Below the pieces are notes generated by a model, which saw nothing but the letters and a program-made list of their open reading frames with translations, did no database searches and was not told the origin of the DNA. From Clitoria ternatea (taxonomy: Eukaryota; Streptophyta; Magnoliopsida; Fabales; Fabaceae), in the NCBI GenBank assembly GCA_037962975.1, contig CM075670.1, positions 86,927,501-86,991,500 on the forward strand: a DNA stretch of 64,000 nucleotides. The letters are read 5' to 3'. The position numbers and the translations under genes are program-made. Below are positions 1 to 12,319 of this stretch, piece by piece. Within the stretch, counting starts at the first letter, position 1, and each line of letters opens with the position of its first letter.

Positions 1-1153
1 ACATTACATGGGCATGACTTTTCATCATGTGGTAATTTATTTACAAGCTTCATTCATTTGCCTAATTAGGCTTCAGGAATTCCTTCCCTTAAATCACCAT
101 TCATTGTTACCAATACAACAACCCTATTTATTAGGTCTCCATATACATTAATTTCCCACCAACACTTTGGTGAGTTTTCCATTAATGACTTCTAATCAAC
201 ATTATAAATCATCATTAAATGCCACTACCTCATCATTTATAACATTTCTCTCATCAATAAATGTTAACCCCATCTACATTACATATTTCCCCTAAAATTA
301 TAAATTAGGGTTTCATTAAAACTCAACCATTTTATAAATGCACTTCAATATTCCTCATTCTTCAACCCTATTTTTTTGTGTATCTTGTTTATTGCTCATA
401 AATGTTCCTATTTATTTCACCTCACCTTAGGGTTTATGTATTTAATGGTTCCTTTCACTACCCACAAGCATTTAATACTCTCCTAAGCCTTAGAAATCCA
501 TATTCTAGGGTTCAACTACCATTAAAATAAGGAAGAACTTACCTCAATCAGGAAACAAAAATGGACACCAAGGGAGAGAATGGTGAACATAAAAATGGAG
601 GAGAGGGAGGGAAGACTTCAAACACCCAATGTTCCTCCTTGCTCCCTTAAGAACGAAAATGGAGAAGAGGAATGGATATCACCTTTACTTAAGCTCTTGA
701 AAGAAAGGGAGTGAAGAAGAGGAGTGGGAAAAGAAAAGAGAAGAAGAAGAATTGTTTTCCCTTTGGAGATAGAAGCCAACGTGAAATTAAGAGTGAAAGA
801 GGTGAGGATTTTGTTTTAATTTTAATCCTTTATTAAACTTTCATTTTTAAACAAATAGGCTCTCTATTCGGGCTCAATACTCATTCTAAAAATTATTCTC
901 AATACACATTCGGATTCCTAGTAATGTTATCCACCGCCCTGACCAACGGCATCTCAATCAAAGATACTTGGTCTGACACTCATATTTTATCTGGGTTAGT
1001 TTCCCGTTTATCCGATCTCAATAAATCACTAACAGTCTCTAAAAATCTTAATTAATTTATTTCTAATATTTTGGGACATTAAGTAATTCACATTCAATTA
1101 TTCAATATTTATCTCCTTAATTTATTCTCTATTTTAAAATTTAGGATGTTACA
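1..1153 (-). mobile_element. LTR fragment, truncated by window edge
   Basis: The segment ends in GGATGTTACA at 1144-1153, which read on the minus strand is TGTAACATCC, the start of many Tekay-like LTRs. It is AT-rich, has no coding signal and carries a purine-rich stretch around 590-780 like the one inside the Tekay LTR at 30380-30420. Just past its right edge the leader of an Athila ORF begins, so it looks like an LTR inserted into Athila-2. The other end and the second target-site copy lie outside the window, so solo LTR versus full element cannot be decided. The small ORF starting at 1146 is judged spurious. Confidence 0.55.
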
Positions 1154-1432
1154 CCATCGAAGGCACCATGGTCGTGATTCGAGTGTAAAGGGGGACACGT
1201 TTTCTTTATGTAGGGGGTTTCCCCTTTCTTCACTTTATTCCCACTTCTTCCTCCCTTTCTTGCAACCTAAACCCCTATCTACCATCCTCCATTGTTATTT
1301 TAATTCTTTTTGCTCTAAATACTTAAAATTTTAAAGTTTTGCTACTCATTACAAGTGTCATTCTATGTGGTTCCTTTTTTTCCTTAATCTTTTACAAGTT
1401 CTTCACCCTCTCAAAAGCTCCAAGGATTAACA
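1154..1432 (+). other. Leader of Athila-2 ORF1-like gene
   Basis: This 279-bp stretch is non-coding. It lies between the LTR edge and the ATG at 1433. It is pyrimidine-rich (1200-1265 and 1370-1415), as expected for a 5' untranslated or splice-acceptor region of a retroelement downstream ORF, but no specific acceptor can be chosen. Confidence 0.4.
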
Positions 1433-2528
1433 ATGGCTCCCAAAGTGAACAAGGGAAAAGGCAAGGCAAGCTCATCCTCCCAACCTCAAAGGAAACTCTC
1501 TAGAGGTAACTCCAATCAAAATCCCTCTGATATTGATCATATAGATTGCTCTACGCAAGAGCAACAACTAAGATTAAATGTTTTGAAATAAAGGGAGATA
1601 GGATCTTCTAAAATTTTCTATGCTAAAACTCTAGAAGCATTAGGAATTTTTGACGACACACTTAAACTGATTTATAATTTAGGTTGGGATAATTTTATAA
1701 CTCTATTTGAACCAACCTACAAAAGAGTGTCTTTGGAATTTTTGAGCTCTCTAGTTTTGAGAAGAAGGAGCAGTGGATCGGGTTAGGAAATAATTTTTAG
1801 ATTAGATAATACTGATTTTACCTTGCCCCTATCAGAAGTGGCTGGCATGTATGGCTTCCTGTTGGGGATCTGACTATATTTCCCCAACCTTTAAACCTAA
1901 TAATTTCTAGTCTAAAATTTCTTATTCAAGTAGATATGATACCTCCTCTGCAAAGGCATCTCAAATACATCATCCTGTTTTTTGTTATTTATAGTGTTTT
2001 ATAGCTAGATCCATCTTTGGTAGGCATGAGAGTCCTGGTACTGCCAGGCTCTCTTAAATTTATTTTTTGTTGGCTATGTTGAACACCGACCATCTAGACT
2101 CTACTAAATGGCTTTGTAGCTAATTTTCTAGGGTTGGGAAAGTCATGTCTGGAAAAATATTAATTACGGGGTACATCACCCCAATCGCCAGACATATCGG
2201 AGTAGATTTATCCTGTGATAACATCATTTGTGCTCCAAAAAGGGATGATATGAATGAGTTAAGTAACATAGGTATGATTGTTAATGAGTCTAGTGTGAAT
2301 TGCTTAGTAATTCCTAGGAGAAAGGTGTCTCACCCCTTGCTTAACCCAACTCTTACAAGTATGGAGGGCAAGGATTATTTTATTTTTCCAAGCAATAGTA
2401 TAGAGGAAGAGGAGGACAAGCCTCTAAATTAGAAGATGCCACCACAATAAGTACAACAACCCTTTAACCCCCTACCTCAACAACACAGGTTTACATTTAC
2501 TCAAATGTATTCTTTGCTCTATGTAATG
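1433..2528 (+). pseudogene. ATHILA ORF1-like protein, broken (5' part)
   Basis: The frame opens at ATG 1433 with a Lys/Ser-rich N-terminus (MAPKVNKGKGKASSSS), then a region resembling the ATHILA ORF-1 family: a 'LEALGIFDD' stretch, 'TYKRVSLEFLSSLVL' and 'FTLPLSEVAGMYGF'. In-frame stops lie at 1589 (TAA) and 1784 (TAG). A frameshift precedes the clean stretch 2145-2432, which contains 'GYITPIARHIGVDLS', typical of the family's C-terminal half. Beyond the TAG at 2430 the frame continues as a Gln/Pro-rich tail up to 2528, where solo LTR-a interrupts it. Reading resumes at 5364. The family function is unknown; it is carried by Athila-type Ty3/gypsy elements. Not functional here. Confidence 0.6.
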
Positions 2529-3974
2529 TGATAAGTGTACAATGTGTGTTGTTTTTGGTTGTTTTTAATTCTAGTTTTTAGGGTTTTTACATATTGTTTC
2601 ATGCCTGATTCCCTTGATTTTAATTCTTTTCCACACATATTACTTGGTTGTTCCTATTTTTGTAGGATCAATGATGTTCTAGGTTTCTTTTGAGGAAAAA
2701 TGGCAAAGTGGATGAAAGAAGAGACATTTGAGGCCTTTAGGAATGCATTTTGGCAAGGTTGGAGGAAACCACTATGAGTGGTGGCAAACCACTGGCCGTG
2801 GTTAGCACTGGAAAAGAGGAAAAGTAAGTCAGAAGCCCACACTAGTCATGGTTATCCACCACTGGCCGTGGTGGGCACTGTGGAGTAAAGAAAAGAAAGT
2901 CAGAAACCACCATTGGCCGTGGTTATCCACCGCTGGCTGTGGTTGCCTCTGTTTGTTACAAAAAGTTATGAATTTATGTTTAAAAAGGAACATGACTCAA
3001 ACCACTGGCCGTGGTCCTACGAGGCCCAAATCTCTAAATTGTTGAGGGTTTTTTTTAGGCACTCTAGGGATATAAATGGGAGTTTTGCAGACACAGTGGG
3101 AGAGACATCATTTGGGAGATTTTGAAGAACTTTTTAGGAAGCTTTCATTAGGAATCAAGAGTCAAATCCATCAAGGGAAATCAAATCTACAGATTTGGGA
3201 GGAAGAATTAGGAATTCTAGTGAGAACTACTTCATAATTTCTGAATCCCTAGTTTACACTTTTGATATCTTTTATGCTTGGCATTGATTTTATGATGTGT
3301 GACATAATGACAACAATCCTTATGGCACACTAAACTTTTTTCTTGAGGCTAAGGATGTAGTATGCCTATGTGTTACAATTAATTGTTCTTCGTATTCCAA
3401 TTTATGTATGCCTAATGCTTCTGCAAGACTTAGAGATAAGCGTAGATGATCACAAATTATATGGGTAAATGAGAGATTGATATGTAATTTGAAAATACCT
3501 AAATTGAACCTATGATTTTGATTTACAACGGTAAGTGAAATTTTTTGAGGGTTAATCGGATTTCCATAGAACATAAAGGGTCTAATTAACAAATTGAACA
3601 CGGTTCTTTGGGAATTAGGCATGTTAATAGGCTTTCGAGAGAAAGGTATTAATTAACTTAGGGGAATCTGCCTTAGGAACGAAATCATATAATTGGATAG
3701 GCAAGTAACCTTTAATTTTGATACTAGCATATGAACCCTTAATACCCCAAGATTTACCTTTGATTTAATTTCTCAAACTTGCTCTGATTTTCTTTTACAA
3801 AAGGCGTTGAATTTTCTGTTTTCTGATTTATTATTTAAAATCGTTTGAGTAATTCATTTTAATCGATTCACTAGATAATTGAACCATCGTTATAACTAGT
3901 ATTTGGGCACAATCCTTGAGGAAACAATATCTTTTTATTACTTCCATACCCCGTGCGCTTACGGTTGGCTATCA
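2529..3974 (+). mobile_element. Solo LTR-a, Athila-type
   Basis: It starts TGATAAGTG and ends GGCTATCA. The two flanks re-join the ORF1 reading frame (2528 to 5364) once this LTR and LTR-b are removed, so it is an insertion. The target duplication is eroded: TAATG on the left and ATATG on the right. A TATA box TATAAAT is at 3071-3077. Upstream are five copies of CCACTGGCCGTGG or close variants (2789, 2859, 2910, 2930, 3002). No internal retroelement domain is attached, which fits a solo LTR left by recombination. The short ORFs over it are not credible genes. Confidence 0.7.
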
Positions 3975-3975
3975 A

Positions 3976-5358
3976 TGTAACATCCCAAATTTTACAAAAA
4001 TGAGTAATTAATGAGAATGGAAAATAGTTGATTATTGAGGATGATGTGTGGGGATATGTGAATTTGTTGTGGCAAAGTATGAATATATATATATATATAT
4101 ATAAGATGAAGATAAGTTTGAATTTAACATGGATAATATTTATGATGTGTATGAGCTGTGGGATAAATTCAAATTTGGTTTATAATGAGAAATTTCGAGT
4201 AGAAATATTTAGAACAAGTTATATATGCCTTATATGATGTACATGATAGCTTGGATATGATTAAATTGGCTTATGATGAAGTTTCATATGATGGCCTGTG
4301 TGAATTTTTCATTTTTGACTATGTCCTGATAATTTCGCTCAGGCGAAGTGAATTCTCGCCCGAGCGAGAGACTCACATGTTTGGAAATTAGCTTCTGGGC
4401 AATTCTCGCTCAGGCGAGAGTGAATTCGCTCAAGCGAACTTGCTCAGTATCAGTGTTTGCTCTCTGGAAGAAATTTGCAAGTATCAGTGTTTGCTCTCTG
4501 GAGGAATTTCGCCTAGGCGAATGGAGCTTCGCCTGAGCGAGGGCGAAGGGAATTAGCTACTGGATGAAACCTGCCCGAGCGAAGGGCCTTGAAGGATGGC
4601 ATTCGCTCAGGCGAGATAATTGAATGATGAGTGAATGAGTTCGAGGATGAACCCTGCCCAAGTGGGAGGTTTAGAAATAAACTAAGTTGTCGTAAAACTT
4701 CTGAGTGATATGCCGAGTGGCGTTTGACTGGGTGATATCCCGAGTGAGGGAAGTTATTGGATACCGAGTGGGATATCCCTCAGTTGCCAAGTGGATTGTA
4801 TATGTAATCCTTGGGGTTAGAAAATAAGAGACTAAGTTATGGGACGTATAAGATGGGGTCGAGTGATTGGAATCCCCTTATACGGAGTGGACTTGGGAAT
4901 GAATCCCGAGCGGACTAAGTCATTATCGAGTGAATGGCTGTCTCAAATACCGAGTGATGGATTTGCCGAGTGTGGCTTCTCGCTTCAGCGAGTGAGTTCT
5001 CGCTCCAGCGAGTATGTTGGTTCGGAAGGCTTTTGAATGGTTTCGTCCAAGCGAATGTGTGCTTGCCCGAGCGAGTTTGGCTGCCTCGCTCAAGCGGAGT
5101 CGGATCTCGCTTGAGCGAGTTTGCGTTGTTTTATTTCTTCCGCTGTTTGCCTTCTTGGTCGGTTTCAATTGCCTTTGCCTTCCTTTCCCTCTCTTTATTT
5201 AATTGGACCCGGTTCTTCATGGTCATTGGACCTGGCTCTCATATCTTCATATATGAGAGTGGCTTGTTATAGATCCAGGTATTTTCTAAGTTAAAAAAAA
5301 ATTGGGAAAAATTTCCCCTGTTTTGGGTTTATTTATTTGTTAAAATAAGGGTGTCACA
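3976..5358 (+). mobile_element. Solo LTR-b, Tekay-like
   Basis: It starts TGTAACATCCC and ends GGGTGTCACA, and is flanked by perfect 5-bp direct repeats ATCAA (3971-3975 and 5359-5363). It is 1383 bp with no internal domain. Between about 4330 and 5120 it is packed with CGCTCAGGCGA/CGCTCAAGCG-type imperfect palindromes and CCGAGTG motifs, the same vocabulary as the Tekay LTR at 28226-30704 read on its sense strand. It landed exactly on the right edge of LTR-a: the target duplication includes LTR-a's last four bases. Short ORFs over the motif cluster (e.g. 4839-5272) are open by composition only. Confidence 0.9.
4083..4102. repeat. (AT)n microsatellite
   Basis: An uninterrupted AT dinucleotide tract near the start of solo LTR-b. 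It produces the tyrosine/isoleucine run seen in a spurious reading frame there. Confidence 0.85.
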
Positions 5359-5363
5359 ATCAA

Positions 5364-5524
5364 TATGCGAGATGAGCAAATAAGACAAAGAGCTGAGCAA
5401 ATCAGAAAGGGGGCACGAATTGATACCATGTGTGATTGACATATCTAACAAGGCCACTTCCCTCCACCGCCTTCTGATTGAGGCGTCTCTCAGGTAAGTT
5501 GCCAATCCTTCCTTTTCCAAGGTA
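5364..5524 (+). pseudogene. ATHILA ORF1-like protein, 3' fragment
   Basis: After removal of LTR-a and LTR-b this segment continues the ORF1-like frame with a short hydrophilic stretch rich in Glu, Gln and Arg (about 20 codons from 5368) and then a TGA near 5436. The rest is non-coding host-element DNA up to the copia target site at 5525. Continuity of frame over two insertions is the main evidence that these flanks belong to one element. Confidence 0.5.
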
Positions 5525-5529
5525 GAACA

Positions 5530-6807
5530 TATTGGAAATATGCAATAAGAGTCTATATAGGATGCATCATTTTGTATAAGGCATTTTTTGTTAAATAGTT
5601 TAACAGCCTTTATTTATCCTTGGAGTAATAGGTCATATAAGAGTTATTCCTAAAATGTCTCTAGTCAAGTATTTACGTGGGGACATGTAAATACATTAAG
5701 ACTAGTGTGTGAGTATACTGATGATCTGATCTCACAGATCATGGATATAGATGATATCAAGTCTTCACACGGGTACAAATTAAGAGTAATGATGTACTGG
5801 ACAGGCCCACCATGAGAACGTTGCATGGATTGTTACATGAATGTCATAAACGATTCTCAATGTGATAATGGTATATATAGTCCTTCGACCTGAAGTCACT
5901 ATGATTTCTATATAAGGAATTTGTTGTTATAATATAATCAAACGTCTTCTATAACAAGAGGACTATAAAGATTGTGATTAGGTAATAAACAAATTATGTA
6001 GAGGGATGTGAGTGATGTAGATGAGATTTATCTCTCCTATGTGATAGAAGTGATTCCTATAGGCCACTTGATGGGGTGAGACTAAGGAAATGCATGGCCA
6101 TGCTAGAAAGAATAAATATTAGATATTTATTTGGATAAAGTCTACTCCGGTATTAAGTAAAATAAATTGGGTCGTACAAGGATGACACGACCATGCCTTG
6201 GGCGCAATTAGGATATCATGACAAAAGGAACAAACATATAAAATAATTGTCACTTATAGGTTATGTTGATATTAAATAATATTCAGACATAATGATGCAT
6301 TGCTAGATGCCGCTCTTATTTTATATTAATAATAAAATAGTTTATTATTAATATAATCTAGTATTTTACCTATAGAGTCACACATATAGAGTAAGTCCAT
6401 CAGAAAATAACTTTTTATTTTAGTTGGACTAAAATAAAACTATTGGGCCTAACTCATTTAGAATAAGTAAGGAGCCCACTCTTTAGATAGCAAATTAGGT
6501 CAAACCTAAGCCTATAAATAGAGCATAAGATGCTCATAGGCGTCACCTAAAAAAAGATACACAAAATACATAGAAGTTACGAAAGCTATATGTCGTCAAT
6601 CTAGCATTTGGAAGGTGTAGCGTTTCTGGTGGGAGTACTCGTGTGGACTCCTAAAGGACGAGGCTACGACTGCTTCGATAATCTTCAAGAGGTAATCCTA
6701 AAACGCAATATTTTTTGTGTTTGTATTATGCTTTGAAACACGACGCTTTGCAAATCCTATGGGAATCCTTGTATTTTCACTGCTTATGCATTAGGGATTC
6801 CCTAACA
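5530..6807 (+). repeat. 5' LTR of copia element
   Basis: 1278 bp, ending CCCTAACA. A TATA box TATAAATA is at 6513-6520, followed about 30 bp later by the likely transcription start. The sequence matches 12320-13598 along its length. Confidence 0.9.
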
Positions 6808-6808
6808 G

Positions 6809-6826
6809 TGGTATCAGAACCTGGTT
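6809..6826 (+). other. Primer binding site, initiator tRNA-Met type
   Basis: TGGTATCAGAACCTGGTT begins two bases after the LTR end. The first ten bases are complementary to the 3' end of plant initiator tRNA-Met; later bases show mismatches consistent with decay. Confidence 0.85.
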
Positions 6827-8700
6827 ACAAAACTGTGTTTTAGGCAAATGTTTGTTTAAAGAACATGTGAAAAAAAATTTCTTTTATGAAATGAATTGTA
6901 AAGGTTGAATCTTTTGTAAAGGTTGCCTCTTTTATGAGATATTATGCAAAGGTTGTATTTTTTTATGAGATATGTTACAAAGGTTGCACCTTTTGAAAGC
7001 TAGTATCAATTTATTTGTTTTGTATGTATTGATTGCTTTTCTCAACATTTTAATTAAAGAACATGTTTTTAGAATGTGCTTTATTATATGAACATGTTGT
7101 ATATTGCAATGGTGATTGTTTTATATGTGTTCTAATTATAAGGCATGTTAATTTTATGTTTGTTTAATTAAATTAAAATCAAGGGTTATATGCAATGTAT
7201 GTCTATATGTTTTCTCTTTCTAATATGAATTATTCATGTGAGATTGTGTTTAGAAAGTTTAAGAGTTAAACCCTAGCCATAATGAAAACTAGCATTCAAA
7301 AGTTAAAACTTAGCCGTCATGGTATTTTATTTATTTATAAATGTTACAAATAAAATATTTGATTTTAATATTATATTTTCTATTTGTAAAAGTTACAAAT
7401 CAAATTTTAAATGTTTGTTAAATTTAAAGTTTGTAAGAGTTATAAATTTAAATAATTTATTCTTATTAATTTTAATAGGATTTGCATTGTATATGATCTT
7501 TTTAAAATTAATATGATTTGTAGGAGTTAGAAATTTATTTTTATTTATTAAATTTAATATGATTTGTAATTGTTACAATAGAAGATAAGATCTTTATTAA
7601 ATTTAATAATTTTAAAATCAAATATTTAATCCTTAATAAACTTGATAGGATTTGCAAAACTTATAAATTAAAGATAATATCTTTATCAAATTTAATAGGA
7701 TTCAAAATAAAATATCTTGAACTCTAGAGATAAAGTTTAAAATTTAAACCTCGATCATTCCTAAAAATAAGATGATTATTGATACTCTAGAGATAAGGTT
7801 TAAAATTTAAATATTGACTATCCTTATTTTAGGATAGTTGTTGGGGTCAAAAGATAAGGTTTAAAAGTTAAACAATAACCGTTCCAAAATTTATGATTCA
7901 AGAGTTGAAACTTAAAATTAGGATTTCAAATTGTTTGAAATCATGTCCAAATATTTTGAGTTGTTAATGGTCAGTGGGACATTCTGGCTAGGAAAGACTT
8001 GGTACTTAAGCGGTCACATCAGACCCACCTCTCTTTCCTGGGAACTAACCTGATTATAGTACTAAATTTTAGGTTGGAACGCCACTCGGCACCTTATAAA
8101 GGGTAGCCTCCCCTTGACCCTGTCCATTGAACGGTCAACGGAACCACCAAACTTCTTTGCGTAGTTTTCTTTTTATGACCCCGTGTGTTTAATTATATGT
8201 TTTAAAATTTATTTTTTAAATACAATTAATCACTTAATTAATTAATTAATTAATTAACACGTCCAACGGTGAATGGTTATAGTCTTAGATTTTTTTTTTA
8301 ATTTTAAATACAACACACGTGTTGTGCCTTTCTCTATTCTTGAATTTCTTCTCTCAACCCTTCACTCGTATGTAAAACGAGTTTCTTTATTACATTATAA
8401 TTTGGAAGAAACCAACAAGGTGGAGACCTAGAAGAAACCTAGCGTGATGACTCTTGATGGGTATGACCTTGAAAGGAACAAAGGAGTGGTGACTCCAGGA
8501 GGATGGTGGTTTCAAGAAGTAGGACTTCACGAAGTCAAGGCACCATAGTTCCTTTAGGTTTATTTTATTTTATTTTCTAGGAAGACAATAACCATCTCAT
8601 ATTTTTTATTACATGTTTTGGGGTTTTATTTTACGTTAAAGCGTTTAATGAAAGTTGGTAATAAACAATAAGAAAATTGAAATCCCTCAAGCCTAACAAT
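6827..8700. other. Long AT-rich leader of copia element
   Basis: About 1.9 kb without credible coding sequence. Between about 7290 and 7900 it holds degenerate repeats of a unit containing TTTGTAA..AGTTA.AAAT followed by TAAATTTAATA, and from 7735 three copies of GATAARGTTTAAAATTTAAA spaced about 65-70 bp. An (AATT)n tract lies at 8233-8256. The small ORF at 7319-7516 is a product of AT-rich repeats. Confidence 0.5.
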
Positions 8701-8769
8701 CATACCTTCCAATAAGTAATAATGCCTAACTTGATACAGATAAAGAGTAGGCCACGCCATAGTTAGGTA

Positions 8770-9410
8770 CGTTTATTTATATTTAGTAGGACATGATTGG
8801 ATAATTGGATTATCCAGGTATAACTTATTGAGTTTTATTCAAATAGACATTTTTCAATTGGATTGGAATAGCCTAAAGGTATGAATAGCCTAAAGGTATG
8901 AATAGTCTAAAACGCGTTCTAGTAAGCAACATTCATCAATGCTAGTTTCAATAAAGTGTAGGTTCTGCCAAAACAAGGTGCTTTTATTGATATTAGTAAA
9001 GGATGATGGATAATTGGATTATCCAACCATTTGTTATTGAACTTATCTAGGTAACTTTAATCAGATTGAAGAACCTAGAAGCGTTAATATTAAGTTTAAA
9101 CGCCTTCTAATAAGTAACACTCATTGAGACTAATGTCAATAAATAGTGGGCTTGCCAAAGCAGGGTGCTATAATTTATATTAATAAGGCACGATAGGATA
9201 ATTGTAATATCCAAATTGTTTTTAATTGGGCCTAAACTTAACTAAGTTCTTCAATTGGATTGGAAATAACTTAGAGGTGTAAGGATTGAGCTTAAATTCA
9301 TAAGATGAATACAGGTAAAGAGTTACCCACTCAATCATCCAAGAGTTACATGAGATGCAATTGGAAATGTGTTTCCTACCTAAATAACCAAGGGTTGGGT
9401 GATCAGGCAA
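8770..9410. repeat. Three degenerate ~200-bp repeats with palindromic core
   Basis: The phrase GGATAATTGGATTATCC, a perfect 7-bp inverted repeat around TGG, occurs near 8808 and 9010, and a decayed form (GGATAATTGTAATATCC) near 9195. Each is followed by an 'AATTGGATTGGAA'-like or 'AATCAGATTG' phrase and preceded by a 'TATTAGTAAGG/TAGGACATGAT'-like phrase. Spacing is about 185-205 bp. It lies between the leader and the recognisable coding remnants of the copia element. Confidence 0.55.
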
Positions 9411-10039
9411 ATTTGACTCAACACTAAGCCAAATATAGATCTTGACCCTCTAGAAAAATCTTCCAATGGGATTTTTTCTAATTCAGTGATAGTAATTGTT
9501 TTGAATAAAAATAGTGGGAGACAACATATTTATTTAATGACCAAAATTTAAATGTTTTAAATAGAAGTGATAGATTTGCATATAATTTATTTTAGAATAA
9601 CCATGACAAACCAAATATTGTTTTGTTGCAATATGTCCTTTGGAAGGACACTTTATTTGGAAAAATGCCTAGATAGGTATCGAGACTTGAGAATTATCTT
9701 CAACATAGAGGAAGCAACAGTGTGTCATGTTGGGCTTATATATCATCTATGGTTGGGTCTTGAATACCCTATGGAGTCTACATAAACTCTGAATTATAAA
9801 AGGCAATATGAATATATAGGAGATATATGATATGATTGTATATAGACTCTATTAAGGCCGAGTTGGTCTGGAAGTCTAAAAGGTGATCAAGAAAGGAAAT
9901 TGTTTCCATTTTTAGCCAAATAAGACATTGAAATAATTTGTCTAAAGAACTTGAAGGAGTTTAAAAGAAAAGGAAGTAAGACTTCCACTACAAGTCATGT
10001 TATAGAAGTAAAGTTATTTTACCTCACTAACATTAGTAT

Positions 10040-12300
10040 CAGATACTAGTAGTAGATCTCATATTTTGAAAGATCAAGAAAGTAGATCACTTGCCAAAGG
10101 TGGAGAAATCTATGTAAAATTTAGCAAAAGTTGCTACAATAAAGATAAGATCTTTACCTATTAGGCTAGTTAGTGAACTAGACATTGTGCATATTGTTTC
10201 TTGTTGGACAAGAAATGTTTTTTTTTCTTCAAAAGGATGTTGATGCACAATTGAGTAATGGATTCCACATCCTAAATCTCAAAACACCCATCTATAACAC
10301 AACTGTCAAAGTAGGTTAAAATAAGTGATTTTGAACCTTACTTACATGGTATTGTCTCCTAAGGCAAATGAATAAGAAATACATTTCTAAATACCATTAA
10401 TGTGGTTATATGGGCTCTTTTGATTTTGGAATTAATTGAGACATGTAAATCTTATTTATTGGAGAGATAGTTGAGTCCTCATTCATTGAAAAGTGAAAGA
10501 TGAGTAATCTATTATCTAATACATGACGATGTATATGGGCCATTGGAACAATAACTAAATATGTTTTTCAATACTTTGACATACTAATTGAAAAGTCAAT
10601 GAGTATAGATTTATGTAACATAAGTTAGAAAGTCTTTGAAAAGTTCAAAGAATTCACAATGAAGTGAAAAACCAAATTGGCAAGACAATTAAAGCTCTTG
10701 ATTAGATCAAGATAACAAATAATTTGAGCTACAAGTTTGATAACTATCCAATAGAGTGAGAGATTGCCTCTTAACTCATTCCTCATGGAATGCCATAATA
10801 GCATCTTTGTGGGAAAAAGTCAAACCTTGTTAGACCCAGTTTGATTATTGATTATTATCAAACATCTCTAACTTCTTCAAATGTTCCTTTATTGACAAAA
10901 TTTTCACACTTAACCATGTTCCATCTTAGATTTTCTTAAAGAAACCATATATGATATGGACTAGGAAGAGACCTAGTATGTCTTTATTAATAATTTGGAA
11001 CTATGATGCTTCTATAGAGCATCCAACTCTGACAAGGTTAGATCCAAATTGGATAAATGTCTTCAGTGAGATACCCAAAGAAAGCTAAGGGTTATCATTT
11101 CTACAATCCATCTGAGAACAAAAGGCTTATTGCTTAGAAGGTTGTATTCTTGAATAAGAGTATAACTCTTAAAGAATCAGTGGGAGGATAGTACAAGTTG
11201 AAGAAATTCAAGTATCACAAAGCATTCAAAAGTCAAGGGTGGACTTGGAGCAGAAATCACAAAATGTTGTGACATCATTTGCTCTGGTAACATAATACTT
11301 GCATAAGATCAAATAGGATATGTAACCAAATCTGAAAGATATGGATATCTTATAAATCAGGAAGGAGGCATATTACTAATTGACCAAGTTTCTTATGAAG
11401 AGGCCAATGCAAGTTTAGATTCTAAGACATGGCATAAGACCATGGGATTTTAAATGGGCTCCATGTATATTAAAAAGGTACGAACCTTTAAAAGCATTTA
11501 GATCCTGCTTGTTGTAGCAGTATAACACCATTATGAGATATGGTAGATAGATGTCAAGATAGAAATCATCTTACGGAGTGTATGTGACACAACCTAAAGG
11601 CCTTTTTTACCTGAAACATCTAGGTAGGTATGTGAACTGCAAATGTTCTATTTATGGACTAAAGCAAGCTTTTAGAAGCTAGAATCTTCATTAAAGAATG
11701 AAAATAAATCTTGTGACTATAAAAAGGTTAGTAACTGCACAATCATAGTTCTAGTATTACATGTAGAAGACATGCTTCTTCTAGAACTAATAATATTCTC
11801 ATTCTATAATAAAGAATATCCTTAAACACTTAAGAAGGACTAAGGATTTGATCTTGATAAATGGAAAATAAGCTCGTTGTAAAGGTTACATCAATGCCAA
11901 TCTTTTAATTAATTTGAAAGACTTAAGATTGCAATTAAAATATATGTGTTGTCAAGATGGTTGCGATGTATGCTTGAAAGGTTCAAAGTAAGAAATAGTC
12001 GTTGGTTCTACTAACAAATCTAAGTATTTTGCTATGTTAAATTACAAGAGAAGTCAATTTACGTTTAATCATTCCAAATGTTTTGTACCTTATGAGTTTC
12101 CACTTTGATGACAATGGAACCATAGAATAATATAAGGAAGTGGATTAATCCAAGCATATACTTAAATAGTTCCATCATTGGAAGATGAAAATATGCAATG
12201 TGCATACCAATAAAATTGTTGGGAACCCATCAGTAAAAACGCTTATATAGCAAAAGCATTAGGGCACTATAGACGTCATTGGGCATTAACCTTATCGGCT
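10040..12300 (+). pseudogene. Copia gag-pol remnant (integrase, RT, RNase H)
   Basis: Reading the three forward frames piecewise gives copia landmarks in order. A protease/GAG-pre-integrase-like stretch lies near 10050-10150. The integrase core start, with a D..GP followed by a 'KYGFQYF'-like phrase, is near 10520-10600. The integrase C-terminus with 'GYPKKAKGYHFYNPSENK' is at about 11070-11120. The RT N-terminus with a 'SYEEA..D...W..TM' pattern is at about 11390-11450. The RNase H tail with 'VVGSTNKSKYFA' is near 12000. Stops and frameshifts interrupt almost every 20-60 codons, so nothing is translatable as a unit. gag upstream (about 9300-10000) is too decayed to delimit. Confidence 0.65.
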
Positions 12301-12308
12301 CTAAATGT

Positions 12309-12319
12309 AAGTGGGAGAT
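12309..12319 (+). other. Polypurine tract of copia element
   Basis: AAGTGGGAGAT lies directly before the TGTTGG start of the right LTR, the usual priming site for plus-strand DNA in copia elements. Confidence 0.85.

Noticed and set aside
4348..5272. Overlapping ORFs on both strands of solo LTR-b
   Set aside because: The region is rich in CGCTCAAGCGAG words with few stop triplets; open frames follow from composition.
6809..6826. tRNA gene (also at 37837, 57842, 26568)
   Set aside because: Only 12-19 bases match tRNA 3' ends, next to LTRs. They are primer binding sites.
7319..7516. Hydrophobic 65-codon ORF in the copia leader
   Set aside because: AT-rich repeat sequence gives Ile/Leu/Phe/Asn codons; there is no start context and no conserved partner.
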